DNA of 64,000 bases from Saccharomycopsis malanga (lineage: Eukaryota > Ascomycota > Saccharomycetes > Ascoideales > Saccharomycopsidaceae): positions 310,001-374,000 of the forward strand of contig CP025322.1 of NCBI GenBank assembly GCA_004014935.1. Reading direction: 5' to 3'. Positions within the stretch are counted from its first letter, which is position 1; each line of letters opens with the position of its first letter. The notes under the pieces were generated by a model, which saw only the letters and a list, made by a program, of their open reading frames with translations, did no database searches and had not been told where the DNA came from. The translations under genes were made by a program, and so were the position numbers. Shown here piece after piece: positions 48,584 through 59,500 of this stretch.

Positions 48584-51500
48584 ATGAGTTCTAAAGAAAC
48601 CGAGGATACACTTAATAGAAGTGAGGGCAGCATTTCAGACGGTGAGCCAGCTGCTTACAATGGGTTCAATGAACAAGTTGCTGAAAGAGTGAAGAATCTT
48701 GCTAGAACCCTTTCTCGGTCCTCCACCATTAGCTCTGTGCAGTCTAATGCGTCATTGTATTCATTTTCCAATGTTGATGGTCTCAACACTTATAATGCAG
48801 AGAATTTGAATCCTCTTTTGGATCCAAACTCTGATCAGTTTGATTCAAAACTTTGGGTCATGAATTTGAAAAAGCTTCAAGACAGTGATCCAGAAAAATA
48901 CAAACCTAGTTCATTGGGTGTTACTTTCAAAAACCTCCGGGCTTCTGGTGATGCTGTTGATTCGGACTATCAAAGCAATTTTGCCAACTTCGTTCCCAAG
49001 TATGCAAAAAAGGCTCTTGACACCTTTGTGTTGAAAAAGAAGGCTCCTAGTTTTGATATTTTGAAGCCTATGGATGGGTTGATTAAACCTGGTGAATTGT
49101 GTGTTGTTTTGGGTAAACCTGGTGCTGGATGCTCGACTTTTTTGAAATCTATTTCTACTCAAACTCATGGTTTCAAAATTGCAGAGGGTTCAGAAATCTC
49201 CTATGATGGCCTTAATTCTAAGGAAATTCACAGAAATTATAGAGGTGATGTCGTATATTGTGCGGAAACAGAATATCATTTTCCAAACTTGACTGTGGGT
49301 GACACTTTATTGTTTGCTGCTCGGATGAGAACTCCAAGAAACAGACCAGAGGGGGTAACTAGAGATGCTTATGCCCAACATGTCACCGACGTTATCATGG
49401 CTACTTATGGGTTAAGTCATACGAAAAACACCAAGGTCGGTAATGATTTCATTCGTGGTGTTTCTGGTGGTGAAAGAAAGAGAGTTTCCATTTGTGAAGT
49501 TGCTCTTTCTGGTGCCAAGGTTCAATGCTGGGACAACTCTACTAGAGGTCTTGATTCTGCAACTGCTTTAGAGTTTATAAAAGCTCTTAAAACATCTGCT
49601 GTTATCACTCAAGCCACGCCTATGATTGCCATTTATCAATGTTCCCAAATCGCATATGATTTGTTTGACAAGGTCCAATTGCTTTATGAAGGTTACCAGA
49701 TTTTCTTTGGTAATGCTAAAGAAGCTAAAGAATATTTCCTTAAGATGGGTTACGAATGTCCTCAAAGACAAACCACTGCTGATTATTTGACTTCTATCAC
49801 ATCTGTTTCCGAACGTAAAGCCATGCCTGGTTTTGAAAACAAGGTTCCTAGAACTCCTAAAGAGTTTTACGATTATTGGATGAATTCTCCTGAACATGCC
49901 AAGTTGATCAAGGAGATTGATGAGTACAATGAACAAATCAAGCAATCCAACTCTCTCGAGAAATTCAAAGCTTCTCATGCTGCTAGACAATCCAGACGTT
50001 CTCGTCCAAATTCCCCTTATTTTGTTGATTATGGAATGCAAGTCAAATACATCATCCATAGAAACTTTTTGAGAATCAAAGGTGATCCGTCTATCACATT
50101 ATTCACTATTATCGCACAAACCCTCATGGCCTTGATCATTTCGTCTGTGTTTTATAACTTACCGCAAACCACTAATTCGTTCTATTACAGAACTGCTGCT
50201 TTATTCTTTGCCATTTTATTCAATGCTTTTGGTTCTCTTTTGGAAATCTTCTCTTTATTTGAAGCTCGTCCAATTGTTGAGAAACATAAAACTTATGCTT
50301 TGTATCATCCTTCCGCTGACGCATTTGCCTCCATTATTTCTGAATTACCTACTAAAATCTTCATCAGTTTGGCATTCAATTTGACATATTACTTTATGGT
50401 CAATTTGAGACGTACACCAGGTCATTTTTTCTTTTATTTGCTTATCAACTTCACTGCTAATATTACCATGTCGCATTTATTCAGATCCATTGGTTCCGCA
50501 TCGTCCTCATTGTCACAGTCTATGACCCCTGCCTCTATTTTATTGCTTGCTATTATCATCTTCACTGGCTTCGTGATACCTACTCCAGATATGCATGGAT
50601 GGTGTCGTTGGATCAATTATTTGGATCCTATTGCTTATGCCTTTGAAGCTTTGATTGCTAATGAATTTCATAATCTTGATTATGATTGTTCTAGTTTTGT
50701 TCCTTCTGGAGGAAACTACCCAACCTCAGGGAAAAATATAGTCTGCACTCCAGTTGGTTCCGTTGCTGGAAGATCCACTGTTAATGGTGACGATTACATC
50801 AATCAATCTTTTGAATACTTTTGGTCCCATAGATGGAGAAACTGGGGCATTTGCTTGTCTTTTGCTATTTTCTTCCTTGGTGTTTATATTGTTCTTTGTG
50901 AATATAATCAAGCTGCCATGCAAAAAGGCGAAATCTTGCTTTTTCAACAAAGTGCTTTGAAGAAAGCCAAACAACAAAAGAGAGCTATTGCTGAAGATGA
51001 CGTGGAAAACGGTGTTATCGATGAAAAGATTACCCCAGAATTGGAAACCGAAAAACAAAATGCTAAATCTATTTCATCTTCTGATATTGATGAAAAAACT
51101 AAGCATAAAAGCATTTTCCACTGGAGAAACTTGACTTACCAAGTGAAAATCAAAAGTGAAGATCGTGTTATTTTGAACAATGTTTCTGGTTATGTTAAAC
51201 CTGGTACTGTCACTGCTTTAATGGGCGCTTCTGGCGCTGGTAAAACTACCTTGTTGAACGCTTTGTCTGCTCGTTTGACTACCGGTGTTATCACAAGTGG
51301 TACACGTATGGTCAATGGTCGTCCTTTGGATAACTCTTTTGAAAGATCTATTGGTTACGTGCAACAACAGGATTTACATTTGCAAACCTCTACTGTCAGA
51401 GAAGCCTTGACTTTCTCTGCTGAGTTGCGTCAACCTGCTAGTGTTCCTAGAAGTGAAAAGCTTGCCTATGTTGATTATATCATTGATCTATTGGAAATGA

Positions 51501-53050
51501 GCAAGTATTCTGATGCTGTTGTCGGTGTTTCTGGTGAAGGATTGAACGTTGAACAAAGAAAAAGATTGACCATTGGTGTTGAATTGGCTGCTAAACCAGA
51601 ATTATTAGTCTTCCTTGATGAGCCAACCTCTGGTTTGGATTCGCAAACTGCTTGGTCTATTTGTCAATTGATCAGAAAATTGGCTAATCATGGCCATGCT
51701 ATTTTATGTACCATCCATCAACCTTCTGCTATCTTGATGCAAGAGTTTGATCGCTTATTGTTTTTACAAAAAGGTGGTCAAACCGTTTACTTTGGTCCAT
51801 TAGGAAAAAATTGCCATCAAATGATCTCGTACTTTGAAAAGTACGGTGCTCCAAAATGTCCTGAAGAAGCTAATCCTGCTGAATGGATGCTTGAAGTCAT
51901 CGGAGCTGCCCCTGGATCTCATGCTCGTCAAAACTATTATGATGTCTGGACAAGATCTACTGAATACCAAGAATTGAACAAAGAGTTGGACACTATGGAA
52001 GTAGAATTGGCCAAACTCCCTGTTGATAGCAACCCAGAAAAGTATAAGTTTTACGCTGCTCCAATATTCAAACAGTATCTTTTGGTTACAAAAAGAGTGT
52101 TCCAACAAACATGGAGAACTCCTAGCTACACTTACTACAAATTCTTAATGGCTACCTTTTCTTCCTTATTCAACGGTTTCATTTTCTATAATGCTCCCAA
52201 GACTTTGATTGGTTTGCAATCACAAATGTTTTCGGTTTTTATGTTCTTCACCGTGTTTAATTGTTTGGTTCAACAATACTTGCCAAATTACATTTTCCAG
52301 AGAGACTTATACGAAGTCAGAGAACGTCCTTCCAGAACGTTTTCCTGGGTTGCTTTCATTGGTGCTCAAATCACCTCCGAAATTCCATGGCAAATCTTCT
52401 GTGGCACTATTTCGTTCTTCTGTTGGTATTATCCAGCTGGGTTCTACAGAAACGCTGCTGAAGCTGGTAATGTCCATGGAAGAGGCGCACTTATGTGGGT
52501 CTCCATTATTTTGTTTTACATCTACACTTCCACCATGGCCCAAATGTGTGTTTCTTTCCAGGAGCTTGCTGATAATGCTGCCAACTTGTCTTCCATGCTT
52601 TTTACTGCTTGTTTGATCTTTTGTGGTGTTTTGGCTGGTCCAAAGGTTTTGCCAGGTTTTTGGATTTTCATGTACAGAGTCAACCCTTTTACTTACTTGG
52701 TGGATTCCATGTTGTCCACTGCCATCGCTGATTCGTCCGTGACCTGTGCCGACAATGAATACTTGAAATTTGCACCTGCTGCCGGATCGACTTGTCAACA
52801 ATATATGGCCCCATACATTAAGGCTGCCGGTGGTTACTTGTCTGAAGCTAGCAAACAATCGACTACAGATTGTAGATATTGCACAATTTCCACTACCAAT
52901 GTCTTTTTACATTCCTTGGGAATGAAGCCGGATCTCAAGGGCCGCAACGTGGGCATTTTCTCTGCTTTTATCTTCATCAACATGGGATTCACTGTTTTCC
53001 TTTACTGGTTGGCAAGAGTTCCGAAAGGTGCTGGTAAGAGAAGCGCTTGA
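48584..53050 (+). CDS. CDR-type (PDR subfamily) ABC multidrug efflux pump
   Basis: 1488 residues from MSSKETEDTLNRSEGS. The open frame extends 18 codons 5' without an ATG. The layout is NBD1-TMD1-NBD2-TMD2, the full-size PDR/ABCG order. NBD1 has the deviant Walker A GKPGAGCST (about 176-184, Cys for Lys), signature VSGGERKR (about 291) and Walker B WDNSTRGLD. NBD2 has canonical Walker A GASGAGKTT (about 880), a degenerate signature LNVEQRKR (about 985) and LDEPTSGLD (about 1009). This asymmetry, one hydrolytic site, is normal for fungal PDR pumps. The Cys-rich last extracellular loop (SSVTCADNEYLKF, TTDCRYC) is also typical. Such pumps export azoles and other drugs or move phospholipids at the plasma membrane. 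Length is near C. albicans Cdr1 (1501) and Cdr4 (1490). Codon bias is strong. No in-frame CTG seen. Confidence 0.95.
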   Translation: MSSKETEDTLNRSEGSISDGEPAAYNGFNEQVAERVKNLARTLSRSSTISSVQSNASLYSFSNVDGLNTYNAENLNPLLDPNSDQFDSKLWVMNLKKLQDSDPEKYKPSSLGVTFKNLRASGDAVDSDYQSNFANFVPKYAKKALDTFVLKKKAPSFDILKPMDGLIKPGELCVVLGKPGAGCSTFLKSISTQTHGFKIAEGSEISYDGLNSKEIHRNYRGDVVYCAETEYHFPNLTVGDTLLFAARMRTPRNRPEGVTRDAYAQHVTDVIMATYGLSHTKNTKVGNDFIRGVSGGERKRVSICEVALSGAKVQCWDNSTRGLDSATALEFIKALKTSAVITQATPMIAIYQCSQIAYDLFDKVQLLYEGYQIFFGNAKEAKEYFLKMGYECPQRQTTADYLTSITSVSERKAMPGFENKVPRTPKEFYDYWMNSPEHAKLIKEIDEYNEQIKQSNSLEKFKASHAARQSRRSRPNSPYFVDYGMQVKYIIHRNFLRIKGDPSITLFTIIAQTLMALIISSVFYNLPQTTNSFYYRTAALFFAILFNAFGSLLEIFSLFEARPIVEKHKTYALYHPSADAFASIISELPTKIFISLAFNLTYYFMVNLRRTPGHFFFYLLINFTANITMSHLFRSIGSASSSLSQSMTPASILLLAIIIFTGFVIPTPDMHGWCRWINYLDPIAYAFEALIANEFHNLDYDCSSFVPSGGNYPTSGKNIVCTPVGSVAGRSTVNGDDYINQSFEYFWSHRWRNWGICLSFAIFFLGVYIVLCEYNQAAMQKGEILLFQQSALKKAKQQKRAIAEDDVENGVIDEKITPELETEKQNAKSISSSDIDEKTKHKSIFHWRNLTYQVKIKSEDRVILNNVSGYVKPGTVTALMGASGAGKTTLLNALSARLTTGVITSGTRMVNGRPLDNSFERSIGYVQQQDLHLQTSTVREALTFSAELRQPASVPRSEKLAYVDYIIDLLEMSKYSDAVVGVSGEGLNVEQRKRLTIGVELAAKPELLVFLDEPTSGLDSQTAWSICQLIRKLANHGHAILCTIHQPSAILMQEFDRLLFLQKGGQTVYFGPLGKNCHQMISYFEKYGAPKCPEEANPAEWMLEVIGAAPGSHARQNYYDVWTRSTEYQELNKELDTMEVELAKLPVDSNPEKYKFYAAPIFKQYLLVTKRVFQQTWRTPSYTYYKFLMATFSSLFNGFIFYNAPKTLIGLQSQMFSVFMFFTVFNCLVQQYLPNYIFQRDLYEVRERPSRTFSWVAFIGAQITSEIPWQIFCGTISFFCWYYPAGFYRNAAEAGNVHGRGALMWVSIILFYIYTSTMAQMCVSFQELADNAANLSSMLFTACLIFCGVLAGPKVLPGFWIFMYRVNPFTYLVDSMLSTAIADSSVTCADNEYLKFAPAAGSTCQQYMAPYIKAAGGYLSEASKQSTTDCRYCTISTTNVFLHSLGMKPDLKGRNVGIFSAFIFINMGFTVFLYWLARVPKGAGKRSA

Positions 53051-53590
53051 ATTTGTCTTCTTGTTAATTATTTTTGTTATTTTATTTGATTTCAGATTTA
53101 CAGTTCATTGCTATTTTCCCCTTGATATTATTCCTTCTACTCCATTTTTCATTGATCACTCGCCCAACGTATGTATCACATACTTAATAATTGGCGTTAG
53201 CCAAACCATCAGATTGTTTGTTTCCTGTTTGTTTTAATAAATTAGTGTTAATATTTACTGTTCATAGTAATTATAGAAAATAGATGTTACTTGGTTAAAA
53301 GGTCCAAAAGACTATTTGGAAGATATTGCAATATCAAATATAGAATATCAAAAGAGTTGGAAAATACACAATTAGCACTCTAATACAAAAGTCAGAAACA
53401 CAATAACCACTCTGCCCTATACATTGACTTATAAAAACTAAAATTGATGAGCATATATTTCTAGCACAAGAAGTTTTTTGCTGTGCCTAAAGGGATTCCA
53501 AATCCGGTTCAAAAAGTAAAATACCCAATTATAAGATCATTAGCCCTATTTCAGACACGTACAGAACATCCAGTGACGTACGCTTGCTTA
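53051..53590. other. Convergent intergenic region pump / mannosyltransferase
   Basis: 540 bp of AT-rich 3' flanks. I see nothing in it. Confidence 0.5.
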
Positions 53591-55309
53591 TTACAATAAC
53601 GGATGTATATCAGAATAATCTTTACAATAAACAAATGCTTGTTCGAGGGCGCATTTTATCAACTTTGTATTCACTTCCTCAGAAGCTTGGTTGTTAGATC
53701 CCTCATTGTTGCCTTCAGTCAAGTCATTTTGTAAGGTTGATATGATATAGTTTTTAAAGCCTTTTATTTGAATCAATTCTGTACCATAGTCTGCCTGGGT
53801 GATAGAGAGTGTCAAGATATCATTGTCAGAGTCGACATATTGCCATTGGTTTATGCCATTAACTAAAAGGACAGACTTTTTCCCCAGACAAGAATTGAAG
53901 CTGTTATCTCTGTAACTTTTGACAACAAAGTTGAAGCCCAAGGAGGACAGTATTGAATGAATTTTGTAGTTGTTATTAAATTCTGACATGATCACTATAT
54001 TAGGACGATAGAACACTTTTCCACAACCACATTTTTTTATATGGGTACGGGAGAAACTTATCCAGAAAGTATAGTCATGGTAATTCGAGGGAAGAGATAG
54101 TTTTAATGAATCAGGAACTTTATGGAAGGTGGTGCCTCCTCCAAGACGTCTTTTAAGTTTGTTGAGCTGTTTTTTGTTTTTATTTTTTTGAGGATTGTTT
54201 GGTCTTTTAATAAAGCTTTCATGTTTTGCTTTGAGAAATTCGTCTTCGGAAAGGTTGACAATGTCACAAATCCCATTTTCAAGATTACATTCGATGATGT
54301 GAAGAGGATCAAAACTGTAAACTAGCCTGATGGTGCTGAAATCTGTTGTTGTTTTGGTATTTCCCTCTAGAAGATTTGCAGACGACGATGTATAAGTGAA
54401 AGGGACCCAATTTTTTTCGACACCCAACAAAAGTTTGTTTTTGATTCTGAGCTGGACATGTGTGTTTTCGAAGACTTTCAGAGCATACAATCTTCTTGAT
54501 TTGATTCCTGTATCATACATGTTGAACGTGACAACAGGGTTTCCTTTTTTGTCCAAAGAAATCTTTGGGTCTTCAGGCCCCAAGAACAGAAAGTCCAGTT
54601 TATGATTGAACTTTATATTGAGGATATTAGGAAACGTAATGCTGGTTGAGTGCTCCTCCAAAATTGGAGTATCTGTGGAGCCAAGAGCCTCTTTCAAATA
54701 TTTGAAATGCAAAGTTCCCTTTATTTCCTTATAAGATTGGTCATACGCTTTCAAGCCAATGAAACTGGCCTTTGGTTTGTCTTTTTCTCCCAAGGGTATA
54801 TATAGCACCCTGGAAACCATGATATGGATTTTGTATTCTGGCAAATAGACTGAGTTTCCACCAAACTGAAGCCATTTCTTACCCAAGATTTCATGCTCAA
54901 GCAACTGGGAATCTGCAGCGTCTTGAACCAAATTCTTGTACCTTGAATGCACAAGAATGTCCCTAAATACTTTAAGATCTTGAGTTGTGAACTCTAAACT
55001 GGATCTGGTGATCAAAAAAGAACTTTCAACAGCAGCGCACGTTGTATTATCAGGATTTTCCATGTAGGAGCTCTGTAGCAAAGTCGAGAACCGATAATGT
55101 ATGAATTCATCATCATAAAATAGCGCTTTTGGTTGGCCTGGTGGATCTTGATTCAAAGTATGATCCGTATTATAGGGCTCAAATAAAGTGATTTTCGAAT
55201 ACTCCTCTTGATTACTATATGAGTTTCTGAAAGTAGAGGCCAAGAGAAGCACTGTCACCACCAAAAAGGTCTTGAAAAGCTTGGTATTTATTACTGATCT
55301 TAAAAACAT
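53591..55309 (-). CDS. Beta-1,2-mannosyltransferase (BMT/WRY family)
   Basis: 572 residues. A short cytosolic N-terminus and one signal anchor (about 10-27, LFKTFLVVTVLLLASTF) give the type II topology of Golgi glycosyltransferases. The lumenal part matches the BMT family: LFYDDEFIHYRFSTLLQSS, the ITRSSLEFT segment, LDFLFLGPEDPKISLDKKGN with the acidic PEDP motif, NMYDTGIKSRRLY, EKNWVPFTY, STIRLVYSFDPLHIIEC and a late KKCGCGKVFYRP. These enzymes add beta-1,2-mannose to phosphopeptidomannan or phospholipomannan in Candida-group yeasts and in Komagataella. S. cerevisiae lacks them. Which family member this is cannot be told by eye. A basic stretch (PQKNKNKKQLNKLKRR) near 380-395 looks like an inserted loop. 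Confidence 0.9.
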   Translation of the reverse strand: MFLRSVINTKLFKTFLVVTVLLLASTFRNSYSNQEEYSKITLFEPYNTDHTLNQDPPGQPKALFYDDEFIHYRFSTLLQSSYMENPDNTTCAAVESSFLITRSSLEFTTQDLKVFRDILVHSRYKNLVQDAADSQLLEHEILGKKWLQFGGNSVYLPEYKIHIMVSRVLYIPLGEKDKPKASFIGLKAYDQSYKEIKGTLHFKYLKEALGSTDTPILEEHSTSITFPNILNIKFNHKLDFLFLGPEDPKISLDKKGNPVVTFNMYDTGIKSRRLYALKVFENTHVQLRIKNKLLLGVEKNWVPFTYTSSSANLLEGNTKTTTDFSTIRLVYSFDPLHIIECNLENGICDIVNLSEDEFLKAKHESFIKRPNNPQKNKNKKQLNKLKRRLGGGTTFHKVPDSLKLSLPSNYHDYTFWISFSRTHIKKCGCGKVFYRPNIVIMSEFNNNYKIHSILSSLGFNFVVKSYRDNSFNSCLGKKSVLLVNGINQWQYVDSDNDILTLSITQADYGTELIQIKGFKNYIISTLQNDLTEGNNEGSNNQASEEVNTKLIKCALEQAFVYCKDYSDIHPLL

Positions 55310-56578
55310 TATATATCAGTCCATATATGTCATATGTACATACTATGTGTTTGAAAATACTGTGTAGGCAATGTTCAAAATTCATGCTTTGACAGGTTCT
55401 TGGCAAGCGTCAAGAAGCAGCAGATTGTTCAGATATTAAAGAATCGAGAAAAACTACTGCCGATCCAGCCCCAGTACGCCGTTACTGAAAATGCCTTCTT
55501 TGCTCACTGCTGTAAACCTCGCCTCCTTCGCCTTGTTTCAACAACACTAACACTATTGTAATATCAGGCGGCCGAGGCATTTAGCAGGCCAGAATTGATG
55601 TCTGGACCAATATGTTTACGCTCATGCAGCTGTGTGCATTACAGTTGCCTAAACGGGACGACCGTTGGTTGCACGAGGCGGGTCATATTAATTAACATAT
55701 CTCTCATTCTCTACGTGAAAGTCCCCAAACTCTTTGTAGCATCCAGTTCATTATAGTTTAAGCTTCTATTCACAAGGTTTTCTCCCGATTTTAACCTACA
55801 AATTACATAAATAGCGGTGTATCTGTTGTAGGGAAATGCGTTTTGACGCATGCGAATGCATGCCCAATCGCAACGTTGAGGTAATCTTTTCTTGGATCAT
55901 TAGCAAATCTGTCTGGATGAAGATATAAAGGGCGACGAGTCAGTGGCTGTGTTAGAAAACAAAATGGAGTGCATAGTGTTTAATGGGATAGGAGAGGGTG
56001 TGTTTTGAAATACTTGTTGTTTGTAAAGCGATTGATAAAAATTTATATATTGTGAGAATAGGTAAGCCATTTTACCGATTTTGAATGTATCCGAATACAG
56101 TAAAAAGAACTGTATTTACCTATTGTTTATAATATTAAACACATTTTGATACGTAGAATTACTCAAAAAATGAGTTTTGAAATTTTGTTGGTCAAAAACA
56201 AACTAAAGTCAAAAAAATATGTTCAATAATGAAATAAGAGAGGCATAAATAATTAAAACTAGAAACAAGCTTTGTAACAAAAAAAAATAATGATTCAAAA
56301 AGAATATTGGGCAAGTTGTAACAGTAAAATACATTCACTGCCTAAGAGCAAAGATTAGTCAGCATTTTGAAACACAAGACATATGAATAATTTTCCTGGC
56401 TTTTTTGGTTAAGATTCAATAAAGTTCTATAAACCGGATAGAACCTGGATTACAATTCAAAAGTAAATATTAAAATACTGATATACATTGTAATAATAAA
56501 CAAGGTTAGTTTTTTGAAACAAACAACAAAGAAATAAAGAAAATAATGATAAAGAATATACTTTTCTTGGAGCATGGC
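55310..56578. other. 1.27-kb upstream region of the mannosyltransferase
   Basis: The part nearest the gene (55430-55700) is GC-richer, with GGCGGCCGAGGC near 55568. The part from 56040 is very AT-rich. No gene, RNA or repeat recognised. Confidence 0.4.
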
Positions 56579-59500
56579 TCAATCAATATCAAAATAATCG
56601 GTGATGTCAGCCTTTGACTGTCTTTTTGAATACTTTGTTCCAGGCTTAGGGCCTGGTTTCTTTGAATATTTGGTGCCTGGTTTAGGGCCTGGTCTTTTTT
56701 TACTATCAAGAAAAGAGCTTGGCGCAGATTTAGTAGGTTTGGCATTTAGCTTTATTTTTTTGATAGTACCAAGAGGAGTGTTGGAATTTCTCAGGCCCTT
56801 GCCGTTAGTATTAGTTTTTTTCTTATCATCTTTTCGTTTTCTCTTTTTTTGGGCTTCAATGGCATGTTCTTTTTTCAGTTCAAGGGCTTTTTTCTTTCTA
56901 TCGATTGTAGCTTTAAGCTGTCTTTCATCGGCTTCTATTTCTTTGACAACACTAGCCAACAAACTATTACATCTTCTATTTAATTCTGTAGTGCTTCTGG
57001 TCTTGAAAAAATAATCAAACTTGAACAAATTAGACTTTTGAATCTCTTTCTGAATTGCTTCATATATTCCAACAGAATCAATGCCGTACTTGTAAAGCAT
57101 CACCAACAAAAATGCGTCTTCTTCTGGTGTGAAAGCCGCTTTAGGCAGGGTACTTGGAGCAAACTTTAAACTTAATTCATGGAGTGGAACATCATATTGT
57201 GAGATTTTTTTATGTAAACATTTCTGTTGTTTAACTTGTTTGGCAATTCTTTCTTCTCCCATTTCAATCTGAGCAATATATCTTTCAAACCCATCGATTT
57301 CTTCACATCTTTCCCAAAAAACTTTGGAATATTCTTCGATTTCCTCAAAAGTTTTCACATTTATAACCACTTTGTTTTCAATCATCTCCTTTGATATAGC
57401 ATCAAGCGAATGTCTTCCATATTTTGCTGATAGCTGGATAAAATGATTGAACTCTCTTCTTGACCAGTTTCCATAGCCTTCTGCTAAATATTGTTCTTTC
57501 AACTTCTCCTCTTCCTCGGTTAAAGGAACAGCATGGTCGACTTCATATTGCTCTAGCTTGGCATCAAACTCAAGATCTTCCAATTGCAACGCTCTATTAT
57601 TAGGAGCGGTTTTGCTAGTGACTGGAGGAACTTTATAGTTAATTTGTTTTCTATACCAATTTCTTTCTTGTTCTTGCAATTGGTAAAGATGCGGCGAGAA
57701 GAATTGATGGTCATACAATGTGACTTGTTTCGGAGGTTTTGGTCCTTTTGATCCTTTAGGTTCTGATGATGATGTTCTTCCTCCACTACTAAGAACGTCT
57801 CTATAATAACCATCAATACTGTAATTTTCTTTACGTTCTCTTTTACCTGGATTGAGCAACATGAACCCTGAGCCCACCTTTTTAGTTGCTTGTTTTTTGA
57901 AATCTGTGCCATTCCATTGATATGCAGAAGTGTTGTCGCTATCAAGTTCCTGCAACTCATCAAAGCCTAACTTAGCATACTTGCTATTTAATTCTTTGGT
58001 TCTTTCCTCACTCTTAGATAAAATAGCGTCAAGGTCAACGTCGTCTCCAGCTTCTCCTTTAGCAACATCAGTGGTAGATGCATTGACATTACCTCCTGTA
58101 GTATCAAATATGTCTTGAGCCCCATGTCTAATCATATTCAATAACTCATCTTTATCAGACTTTGGATTAGTATTGGCAGCAGGGGCCATTCTAGCTTGTT
58201 GAATAACAACTTGATCTAATCTAAGCTTCTTCATGGCTCTTTCTAAAACTTTCTCCTCAATAGAATTCTCAGTGACCATTCGGAACACTTTGACTTGTTT
58301 CTTCTGTCCTATTCTATGAGCTCTGTCCATGGCTTGCAAATCAGCCTGTGGGTTCCAATCAGAATCAAATATAACAACCACGTCAGCACTAGTCAAATTG
58401 ATACCTAACCCACCTGCTCTGGTAGTTAATAAAAATAAAAACTTTTCGGAATCCTCTGCATTATATGCATCGATTTGTTTTATACGTTCCTCATGTTCTG
58501 TAGAACCGTCAATTCTACAATAGCTGTAGTCTCTGAAATAGCAATAATCTTCCATTATATCAAGCATACGACTCATTTGGGAGAATACCAATACTCTGGA
58601 GCCTTCTGCTTTAAATTTTTTCAATAGATTGTCCAATACTTTCAACTTTTGGGAGTTGTAAACAAGATGCTCATCGGTGGTATAAGGGGGGCCTGGCTCA
58701 ACACCATCGAACAAATAAGGATGATTACAACATTTTCTCAATTGCATCACAATATTCAAAAGTCTGGTTTTGGATTCCTTATTGCCATTGAGCCCATTGA
58801 TGGCATCAATGTCTTTTTCTAGCAACTTACGATACAAGTTTTTTTGTAAAGGAGACAAAGAAACATAAAGGTTTAATTCCTTTTTTGGGAGTAATGACTT
58901 TTCCACTTGAGCCTTTATACGTCTTAATAAGAATGGCGACAATATGGTGTGCAACTGCTTGATAAGTTCCTGTTGCTGTTCTTCATTTTCAGAGGACAGC
59001 TCTTTTCCATCTGCAGCATTAGAAGTAGAGGTGCCAAAATATTCGTCAAAACCCTCAGCATCGCTGAAAACATCAGGAAGAATGAAATTGAGTAAAGCCC
59101 AAAGTTCATGAAGATTATTTTGTAAGGGAGTACCAGTGATCAACAATCTATTTTTGGAAGAAAATAGTCTGATGACTTGAGAAAGCAAACTTTGTTCATT
59201 TTTAATTCTATGAGCTTCATCAATCACAATATAACTCCAACTGAATTTTTTCAAATAAGACTTTTCTTTGATTATAATTTCATAAGAAGATATCACAACA
59301 TCAAAGTTGCAAGCCATGATATCATTATTGATAATATTGGATCTTGATTCTTTATCACCAGTAAGAACAACAGTTTTGAATTGAGGAATCCATTTTCCAA
59401 ATTCTCTTTGCCAGTTTTCTAACGTGGATTTAGGAACTATCACCAAATGAGGACCCACAGTGTTGCGGAAAAATCTCAAATACCCTAAAAATGAAATTGT

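Noticed and set aside
52307-52858. 183-codon minus-strand frame inside the ABC pump gene
   Set aside because: An antisense shadow of a strongly codon-biased gene. The sense protein is unmistakable.
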